Assembly: GCA_016793465.1 (NCBI GenBank)
Contig: JAEUJW010000090.1
Coordinates: 186,001-250,000, forward strand
Origin: Myxococcales bacterium
Lineage (GTDB): Bacteria > Myxococcota > Polyangia > Nannocystales > Nannocystaceae
DNA: 64,000 nt
Direction: 5' to 3'
A model generated the notes under the pieces. It worked only from the letters and a program-made list of their open reading frames with translations. It had not been told where the DNA came from and made no database searches. Both the position numbers and the translations under genes were made by a program. Position 1 is the first letter of the stretch. Each line of letters begins with the position of its first letter. This document shows, one piece after another, positions 58,185 through 64,000 of this stretch.

Positions 58185-60242
58185 GTGTCCGACGCCCCCG
58201 AGCACAACCCCCTGCTGCGGATCCCCCTGCGCGTCCCGTTCGACGCCATCACCCCGGCCCACGTCGAGCCGGCGATCGCCGCCCTGCTCGCCGAGGCCCG
58301 CGCAGCAATTGCCCGCGTCGTCGACGAGCCGAGCCCGCGGACCTTCGCCAACACGCTCACCGCCCTCGACGCCGCCACCGAGCACCTCGACGTCGCCATG
58401 ACGATCGTCGGCCACCTCGAGTCGGTCGCGACCACGCCCGAGCTGCGCGCCGCCTACAACGCCGTGCAGGCCCCCGTCGCCGAGTTCTACGCCCAGCTCC
58501 CCCTCGACCCGGGGCTGTGGCGGGCGATCGAGGCCTACGCGCGCACCCCCGAGGCCGAGCGGCTGACCGGCGCCCGGCGCCGCTTCCTCACCAGGACCGT
58601 CGACGAGTTCCGCCGCCACGGCGCCGAGCTCGCCCCCGCCGGCAAGCAGCGCCTCGCCGAGATCGGCGTGGCCCTCGCGCAGGCGACCACCGCCTTCAGC
58701 GAGCACGTGCTCGACGCGACCAACGCCTACGAGCTCGTGCTCACCGACCCCGCCGACCTCGCCGGCCTCCCGCCCTCGGCCGTCGCCGGCGCGCGCGCCA
58801 GCGCCGAGGCCCGCGGCCTCGCGGGCTGGCGCTTCACCCTGCAGCAGCCGAGCTTCGCCCCGTTCCTCACCCACTCGGACCGCGCCGACCTGCGCGAGCG
58901 CCTCTACAAGGCCGCCAACATCTGCGCCGACGACGGCCCCCACGACAACCGCGGGCTGCTCGCCGAGATCCTGCGCCTGCGCCGCGAGCAGGCCACCCTG
59001 CTCGGCTTCGCCGACTTCCCCGACTTCGTCCTCCAGCCGCGCATGGCCCACGACGGCGACACCGCCCGCAAGTTCGTCGCCGACCTGCGCACCCGCGTGC
59101 TCCCGGCCTTCCACGCCGAGAACGCCGACCTCCAGCAGTTCCGCCGCAAGCTCGAGGGCCCGGACGCGCCCGCGCTGCAGCCGTGGGACGTCGCCTACTA
59201 CGCCGAGAAGCAGCGCCAGGCCCTCTACGACTTCGACGACGAGGCCCTGCGCCCCTACTTCCCCGCCCCCGCCGTGCTCGCCGGGATGTTCGAGGTGGTG
59301 CGCCGCCTCTACGGCGTCGACGTGCGCCCCACCGACGAGCTCCCGACCTGGCACCCCGACGTGCGCACGTTCGCGGTCGACGACGAGCACGGCCGCCGCA
59401 TCGGCTACTTCTACGCAGACCTCTACCCGCGCGACAGCAAGCGCGCCGGCGCGTGGATGAACGCCTTCCTCACCGGCACCCCGACCGCCGAGGGCTTCAC
59501 GCCGCACCTCGGCCTCATCTGCGGCAACCTCACCCCCGCCGTGGGCGACGCCCCGCCGCTCCTGACCCACGAGGAGGTCGAGACGCTGTTCCACGAGTTC
59601 GGCCACCTGCTGCACCACCTGCTCACGCGCGTCGAGATCCGCGGCCTCGCCGGCACCAACGTCGCCTGGGACTTCGTCGAGCTGCCCTCGCAGATCATGG
59701 AGAACTGGTGCTGGGAGCGCGAGGCCCTCGACCTGTTCGCGCGCCACTGGCAGACCGGCGAACCTGTCCCCGAGGACCTGTTCAAGAAGATGGTCGCCGC
59801 CCGCAACTTCCGCGCCGCCAACGCGACGATGCGCCAGCTCGGCTTCGCCGCCGCCGACCTCGACCTCCACACCGGCATCCCCCCACACGACGGCGACGCC
59901 GTGATCGCCCGCGCCCGCGACGTCATGGCCATCCACGCCCCGACCGCGCTCCCGCCCGACTACGCGATGATCGCCCGCTTCGGCCACCTGTTCTCCGGCC
60001 CGGTCGGCTACGCCGCCGGCTACTACTCGTACAAGTGGGCCGAGGTCCTCGACGCCGACGCCTTCGGCCGCTTCCGCCGCGAGGGCGTGCTGAGCCGCAG
60101 CGTCGGCGAGGCGTTCCGCGCCGCCGTCCTCAGCCAGGGCGACAGCCGCGACCCCGCCGAGCTGTTCCGCGAGTTCATGGGCCGCGACCCCGACCAGGGC
60201 GCCCTGCTCGCCCGCGCCGGCCTCCTCCGCGGCGCCGCCTGA
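58185..60242 (+). CDS. prlC: M3 family oligopeptidase (oligopeptidase A type)
   Basis: 685 residues from GTG 58185; the frame is open upstream, but family N termini start as here (NPLLRIPLRVPFDAITPAHV). Zinc site HEFGH at 470-474 (TLFHEFGHLLHHLL) with downstream Glu in FVELPSQIMENW; also YYAEKQRQALYDFDDEALRP and GYAAGYYSYKWAEVLDADAF, conserved in M3A peptidases. It degrades short peptides, including signal-peptide fragments, in the cytoplasm. A CCTGTCCCCGAGGACCTG repeat-like sequence lies at 59763-59780 (GEPVPEDL). Confidence 0.93.
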   Translation: MSDAPEHNPLLRIPLRVPFDAITPAHVEPAIAALLAEARAAIARVVDEPSPRTFANTLTALDAATEHLDVAMTIVGHLESVATTPELRAAYNAVQAPVAEFYAQLPLDPGLWRAIEAYARTPEAERLTGARRRFLTRTVDEFRRHGAELAPAGKQRLAEIGVALAQATTAFSEHVLDATNAYELVLTDPADLAGLPPSAVAGARASAEARGLAGWRFTLQQPSFAPFLTHSDRADLRERLYKAANICADDGPHDNRGLLAEILRLRREQATLLGFADFPDFVLQPRMAHDGDTARKFVADLRTRVLPAFHAENADLQQFRRKLEGPDAPALQPWDVAYYAEKQRQALYDFDDEALRPYFPAPAVLAGMFEVVRRLYGVDVRPTDELPTWHPDVRTFAVDDEHGRRIGYFYADLYPRDSKRAGAWMNAFLTGTPTAEGFTPHLGLICGNLTPAVGDAPPLLTHEEVETLFHEFGHLLHHLLTRVEIRGLAGTNVAWDFVELPSQIMENWCWEREALDLFARHWQTGEPVPEDLFKKMVAARNFRAANATMRQLGFAAADLDLHTGIPPHDGDAVIARARDVMAIHAPTALPPDYAMIARFGHLFSGPVGYAAGYYSYKWAEVLDADAFGRFRREGVLSRSVGEAFRAAVLSQGDSRDPAELFREFMGRDPDQGALLARAGLLRGAA

Positions 60243-60263
60243 GCCAGCAGCCGCGCCGAGCGC

Positions 60264-61373
60264 TCACGGCGGGCCGAAGCGCGGGTCGGTCGTCAGCGTG
60301 ACGTCGGTCAGGCTCTCGAGGAACGCCACCAGGTCCGCCTTCTCGTCCGCGGTCAGGTCGAGCTCGTGGATCAGCGCGCTCTTGTTGGGGTTGCGGCGCC
60401 CGTCGCCCGCGAACGGGCCGTCCTCGATCTCGCGCCCGCCGGCCGCGTAGTGCTCGACCACCTCGGCGAGCGTGGCGATGCTGCCGTCGTGCATGTACGG
60501 CGCCGTCAAGGCGATGTTGCGCAGCGTCGGCACCCTGAACTTGCCCTGGTCGCGGGGGTCGCCGGTCACGTCGTAGAGCCCGCCGTTGCCGATCGGGTAC
60601 GCCCCCGCGCCGTCGAGGTTGTAAAGCCCGTTGTTCTGGAAGTCGGGCGGCCCGAGCTCGCTGTCGGCGCTGCGGAAGGCCGTCGTGAAGCCCACGCCCG
60701 CGTGGCAGTGGTAACACTCGGTGCGCTCGTCGAAGAACAGTCGGAGGCCTCGCCGCGCCGCCGCCGACATCGCCGACGGGTCCTCGCCGTAGACCGCCCG
60801 ATCGTAGGCGCTGTCGCGGGCGATGAGCGTGCGCTGGAACGACGCCAGCGCGTGGGTGATGCGCTCGACCGTCACCGGGTCCTCGTCGTCGGGGAACGCC
60901 GCGGCGAACAGCCCCGCCATGTCCGCGTCGTCGCGAAACCTCTTCAAGATCGCCGGCGTGTCCTGCTGCACCCCCAGCTCGAGCGGGAAGTCGGCGAACA
61001 TCGGCACCAGCGCCTGGCCCTCGAGGTCGACGAGCTTGGGGTTCGCCCACGTGTACACCGACAGGTACGCCACGTTCGTCAGGCCCATGGCGTTGCGCGG
61101 CAGCGCGTGCCCCGTCGAACCCTCGGTGGTCGCCTTGCCGTCGGTGAACGCCCGCGCCTGCTCGTGGCAGCTCGCGCACGACATGGTCTCGTTGTGCGAC
61201 AGCCGCTCGTCGTAGAACAGCGCCCGCCCGAGCGCGACCTTCTCCTCGCTCATCGGGTTGTCGGCCGGCACGTGCGGCTCCGGCAGCCACGCCGGCAGGT
61301 CCCACGCGTACGCCGCCGGCGGCTCGTCGCAGGCCGCCAGCACCGCCGCCGCCACCAGCGCCCGCCGCAGCAT
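60264..61373 (-). CDS. mbnH: MbnH-like dihaem cytochrome c peroxidase/MauG-family lipoprotein
   Basis: 369 residues from ATG 61373 (GTG 61379 overlaps the previous stop and is possible). Lipobox Cys15 in VLAACDEPP. Two haem sites, CASCH (66-70) and CYHCH (220-224); family motifs ALGRALFYDERLSHNETMSC, TPAILKRF and KFRVPTLRNIALTAPYMHDG. Members of the bacterial cytochrome c peroxidase/MauG family oxidise H2O2-dependent substrates; MbnH converts a Trp of MbnP to kynurenine. The partner MbnP gene is two genes upstream in the same operon. Confidence 0.88.
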   Translation of the reverse strand: MLRRALVAAAVLAACDEPPAAYAWDLPAWLPEPHVPADNPMSEEKVALGRALFYDERLSHNETMSCASCHEQARAFTDGKATTEGSTGHALPRNAMGLTNVAYLSVYTWANPKLVDLEGQALVPMFADFPLELGVQQDTPAILKRFRDDADMAGLFAAAFPDDEDPVTVERITHALASFQRTLIARDSAYDRAVYGEDPSAMSAAARRGLRLFFDERTECYHCHAGVGFTTAFRSADSELGPPDFQNNGLYNLDGAGAYPIGNGGLYDVTGDPRDQGKFRVPTLRNIALTAPYMHDGSIATLAEVVEHYAAGGREIEDGPFAGDGRRNPNKSALIHELDLTADEKADLVAFLESLTDVTLTTDPRFGPP

Positions 61374-61375
61374 CG

Positions 61376-61870
61376 TCACGCCTCCGGCAGGCGGACCACC
61401 GCGCCGCCCGCGTGGCACACGTTGCACGCCGCCGAGCGGGTCGGGAACGGCATGAAGCTGGTGCGCGCCCGGTCGTCGCTCAGCACCCACGGGAACAGCG
61501 GCATGTCCGGCAGCGGCAGCGCCTCGGTCGAGTAGAAGTTGCCGTTCGCGTCGGCCTCCACCCGCAGCACCAGCTCGCCGTTGCCCATCGGCGCGGTGCG
61601 CAGCTCGACCACGCCGTCCGGGTGCGGCGCGCCGTCGACGTCGTACAGCGTGCCCGCCACCGTGAACAGCCCCGGGCCCGGGCCGTTGGCCTGGTGGCAC
61701 TGCATGCAGTTCTGACCGACGTTGTGGCTGGTCGCCCCGCCGCGGCCGCTGATCAGCTCGACGTCGAGCGCCGGGTCGCGCTCGTAGTCGGGGTCGCCGA
61801 TGAACGGCCCCGCGTCGCCGTCGTCGCAGCCCGCCAGCGCCAGCGCCACGATCACGCACGCGCGCCTCAC
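61376..61870 (-). CDS. Small cytochrome-c-like lipoprotein between mbnP and mbnH
   Basis: 164 residues from GTG 61870, which overlaps the mbnP stop (GTGA). Signal VRRACVIVALALAGC with lipobox. It has two CxxCH haem motifs, CMQCH (~54-58) and CNVCH near the C terminus, around a beta-sandwich-like middle (GVVELRTAPMGNGELVLRVE). It is a probable extracytoplasmic electron carrier for MbnH. Standard mbnP-mbnH pairs need no such gene, so it is a useful oddity. Confidence 0.75.
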   Translation of the reverse strand: MRRACVIVALALAGCDDGDAGPFIGDPDYERDPALDVELISGRGGATSHNVGQNCMQCHQANGPGPGLFTVAGTLYDVDGAPHPDGVVELRTAPMGNGELVLRVEADANGNFYSTEALPLPDMPLFPWVLSDDRARTSFMPFPTRSAACNVCHAGGAVVRLPEA

Positions 61871-62709
61871 GACGCACCCCCGGCCGCGATCGTGAACACC
61901 CGCTGGGCGCCGGCCGGCTCGTCGGACTCGTAGCCGAGCCCGAGCGGGGCCATCATCGCCGGACACTCCGGGTCGCCGGGGAACGCCATGCAGCCCGGCA
62001 GCGAGTCGGTCACGCCGTCGGGCACGCGGGCGACGTCGACGTCCTTCAGGATCTGCGCCGCGTCGACCACGATCGCGTCGGCCTCGAGGTCGAGGCCCTC
62101 GAGCGAGATCCTGGCCAGGTTGGCGAACGCGCAGGCGTAGCCGCTGATCGAGTCGCCGTCGCACGACGTCGCTCCGAGGTGGTAGAAGAACTCCGGCTGG
62201 GTCGCCGGCCGCATGTCGAGGCGCACGTACTTGTAGCCGCCCGCCCAGCTCCACCACATGCCCTGGGCGTTGAGCGGCGCCGGCGCGGTCGCGCCGTCGA
62301 GGTGGTTGTGCTCGCCGGGCACCCCGACCGTGAACTCGACCCCGGTGTACTCGCCGTCCGGCGCGGTCCCGCGGACCTCGAGGTTGGTGCCCGGGCTGCC
62401 GGTCATGCACGCCCCGCTGCCGTCCTCGAAGTCGAGCAGCACCATGCCGCTGTGCTGCCACTGCGCGTCGTCGGTGATCGCCAGCGGCACGCGCTCGCCG
62501 TCGGCGCGCACCAGCGCCACGTCGTGCACGAACATGCGAAAGTCGAGCGGCGTGACCGTCGCGCCCGACGTGCCGACGCCCGTGAAGTCGCGGCCGCACG
62601 CGAACGGCTGATCGCCGACCCGCGGCGCGAAGCGCAGCACGACCTCGCGGTCGGCGGTATCGCAGCTCACGAGGCCGAGCCCGACGAGAAACAGTGAGAG
62701 GCGGAGCAT
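61867..62709 (-). CDS. mbnP: MbnP-family copper-binding lipoprotein
   Basis: 280 residues. Signal MLRLSLFLVGLGLVSC with lipobox. MbnP family segments: VVLRFAPRVGDQPFACGRDF, VTPLDFRMFVHDVALVRADG, VLLDFEDGSGAC, GVPGEHNHLDGATAPAPLNA, and GMWWSWAGGYKYVRLDMRP. The tryptophans in WWSWAGGY sit where MbnP carries the Trp that MbnH oxidises to kynurenine for copper binding. First gene of a three-gene coupled operon. No methanobactin synthesis genes are nearby. Confidence 0.9.
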   Translation of the reverse strand: MLRLSLFLVGLGLVSCDTADREVVLRFAPRVGDQPFACGRDFTGVGTSGATVTPLDFRMFVHDVALVRADGERVPLAITDDAQWQHSGMVLLDFEDGSGACMTGSPGTNLEVRGTAPDGEYTGVEFTVGVPGEHNHLDGATAPAPLNAQGMWWSWAGGYKYVRLDMRPATQPEFFYHLGATSCDGDSISGYACAFANLARISLEGLDLEADAIVVDAAQILKDVDVARVPDGVTDSLPGCMAFPGDPECPAMMAPLGLGYESDEPAGAQRVFTIAAGGAS

Positions 62710-63005
62710 CTCGCCGTCTTACCCGACCCCGTCGCGCGCGCGCCTGCGACGCCGCGTCGCACGCCTCGCGCACGGCCTCACCGCGGTCGGCCGCGCCGCG
62801 CTCGCGCGCCGCGTTCGCTGCATCTGCAGCCTTCGCCGCCCGCGCCGCCGCGTGCGACACCCGGTCGCAGCCGGTGCAGAACCACCGGGCCCCATGCGCC
62901 GCGCCGCACTGCCGCCCGCCGCCCTCACCCGCCGCCCCCTATCGAGCCCGAGACGGCCCACGCCGGCCGCGCCGCGCCGCCGTCCGACTCGGGTAGGATC
63001 GCCGG
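62710..63005. other. Divergent intergenic region, mbnP / DUF2330 gene
   Basis: 296 bases without a convincing gene. Open frames here are Ala/Arg-rich and look compositional. A TAGGAT -10-like hexamer ends 6 bases before the GTG at 63006. Confidence 0.5.
62994..62999 (+). promoter_or_regulatory. -10-like element for the DUF2330 gene
   Basis: TAGGAT ends 6 bases before GTG 63006, consistent with a leaderless transcript. Confidence 0.45.
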
Positions 63006-64000
63006 GTGCCCCGCCCGCGCGACCCGGCCGCCCGCACGCGAGTCGCCCTCGCCGCGGCCCTCGTCGCCCTCGCGCCCGCGAGCGCCCACGCGCTGCCGGC
63101 CGTGCTCGTCGGCGCCGCCCCGCTGAAGATCCGCAACCACCGCAGCCACCTGGTGCTCGCCCGCGACGGCCCGCGCACGACCATGAGCCTGCAGCTCGAC
63201 GTGCTCGCCGTGCCGATGGACCTGGCGATCGTCCTGCCGATCCACGGCGAGGTCGACCCCGACTCGCTGAAGACCCTCGACCGCCGCCTGTTCGACCGCC
63301 TCGACCGCCTGTCGGCCCCCCACCTCGCGCACGTGTGGGAGGCCGACCCCTGCGCCCCGCCGGACCCGCCCGCCTCGCACGCCCCGCCGCGCAGCGAACG
63401 TCCGGCCACCTTCAGCGCCGGCGAGTACGAGTTCGCCGCGCTCGGCCGCATCGGCGCCGGCGAGCTCGAGCTGTGGCTGCGCGAGCGCGGCTACCCGCTG
63501 ACCGAGGCCCACGCCGCCGCGCTCGCCGAGCACTTCGCCGCCGGCGCGTCGTTCGTGGTCGCCCGCGTCGATCGCCGCCAGGTCCACTTCGACGCCCGCG
63601 GCCACGCCGTGCTCTCGCCGCTGCGCGTGGCGTTCACCGCCGACGAGCCGTGGCGGATCCCCCTGCGCGCCGGCCTCGGCCACACGCTCGGCGAGCAGGA
63701 GGTCGTGCTGCACGCCCTCGCCGACGCGCCCGCCGACCTCGGGCCCACCCCGGCGCCAGCGCTGCCGTCCGGCCTCGCGCTCCGGCCCGCCGCGGCCGAC
63801 CGCTTCTCCGCCGTCTACGCGGCCGTGTTCGCCGCGGCCCGCGACCGCCACGGCCCGCTCGCGCTGCGCGAGCACACCGCCCCGCTGCCCGCCGGCGCCC
63901 TCGAGGCCGCCGAGCTCACCGCGCTCGGCGTCGCCTCGGCCGCGCCCGTGCTGTCGCGCCTGCACCTCCGCTACGCCCCCGCCGAGCTGCCCGAGGACCC
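63006..64000 (+). CDS. DUF2330 family secreted protein, N-terminal part (runs off right edge)
   Basis: About 331 codons are visible from GTG 63006 with no stop. A signal peptide (RVALAAALVALAPASAHA) is cleaved near Ala residues ~27-28. The mature domain follows the DUF2330 pattern: VGAAPLKIRNHRSHLVLARD, TTMSLQLDVLAVPMDLAIVL, DSLKTLDRRLFDRLDRLSAP, the GEYEFAAL strand, and LREWL-like GELELWLRERGYPL followed by FVVARVDRRQVH. DUF2330 proteins are secreted or membrane-anchored and of unknown function. The C-terminal TM segment, if any, is outside the window. Confidence 0.78.
   Translation, partial: MPRPRDPAARTRVALAAALVALAPASAHALPAVLVGAAPLKIRNHRSHLVLARDGPRTTMSLQLDVLAVPMDLAIVLPIHGEVDPDSLKTLDRRLFDRLDRLSAPHLAHVWEADPCAPPDPPASHAPPRSERPATFSAGEYEFAALGRIGAGELELWLRERGYPLTEAHAAALAEHFAAGASFVVARVDRRQVHFDARGHAVLSPLRVAFTADEPWRIPLRAGLGHTLGEQEVVLHALADAPADLGPTPAPALPSGLALRPAAADRFSAVYAAVFAAARDRHGPLALREHTAPLPAGALEAAELTALGVASAAPVLSRLHLRYAPAELPED

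Noticed and set aside
60264..61373. Ordinary cytochrome c peroxidase
   Set aside because: The operon with an MbnP-family gene makes MbnH the better assignment, though the fold is the same.
62720..62860. Short Ala/Arg-rich minus-strand frame upstream of mbnP
   Set aside because: No initiation signal and the composition matches random GC-rich sequence.

Overview
The window is very GC-rich (low 70s percent by eye), densely coded, and uses many GTG starts and GTGA/ATGA stop-start overlaps. The gene content points to a Myxococcota bacterium, most like the Nannocystis/Plesiocystis group. This rests on many secreted lipoproteins with Ser/Thr/Gly-rich linkers after the lipobox, two eukaryotic-like Ser/Thr kinases, an ADOP-type duplicated ABC permease, FG-GAP and thrombospondin-3-type surface lipoproteins, and a PR-1-like CAP lipoprotein. 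I see no rRNA, tRNA, CRISPR array, phage or insertion sequence. The window reads as chromosome with accessory surface functions. The taxonomic call is inference.

Layout. 1-10.2 kb: part of an OB-fold/PolB-like exonuclease, an SppA-type lipoprotein protease, a GT-C glycosyltransferase coupled to a PA14 protein, a class III nucleotide cyclase facing a kinase with a cyclic-nucleotide-binding domain, a hotdog protein and comF. 10.2-16.9 kb: smpB, then a coupled set with a Ycf46-like AAA ATPase and a Ycf35/DUF1257 protein whose first two genes are expanded by a palindromic repeat; then a Tat-exported molybdopterin enzyme with a PepSY-type membrane partner, and a dienelactone hydrolase divergent from a small membrane protein. 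17-25 kb: a CAP lipoprotein, then the most novel locus, a tightly coupled minus-strand operon of LDH2-type dehydrogenase, a PEP-mutase::adenylating-enzyme fusion, an acyl carrier protein and an MBOAT-like acyltransferase. It resembles a dlt system with a phosphonate-forming enzyme attached, and a Fur-like box lies upstream.

25-32 kb: low-complexity lipoproteins, a frameshifted spermidine-synthase-like gene, tandem repeats, an AhpD-like gene with an in-frame TGA where a CxxC motif needs its second Cys (probable selenoprotein), and a divergent VWA lipoprotein with its own in-frame TGA at a Cys-like position. 32-41 kb: ADOP permease, kinase with a large repeat region, FG-GAP lipoprotein. 41-48 kb: Rieske plus cytochrome b fused to two c-type haem domains, a phosphomannose isomerase and three tandem Cys-rich lipoprotein paralogues. 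48-64 kb: quinone oxidoreductase, fumC, GT2 and methyltransferase operon, lipoproteins, ExbD, SUV3-like helicase, M3 oligopeptidase, an MbnP/MbnH copper-protein operon and the start of a DUF2330 protein.

Two features run through the window. Many genes have a TAnnnT -10-like hexamer ending 6-10 bases before the start codon, implying leaderless or nearly leaderless transcripts. Inverted TGTCCC/GGGACA repeats occur both between genes and inside reading frames.
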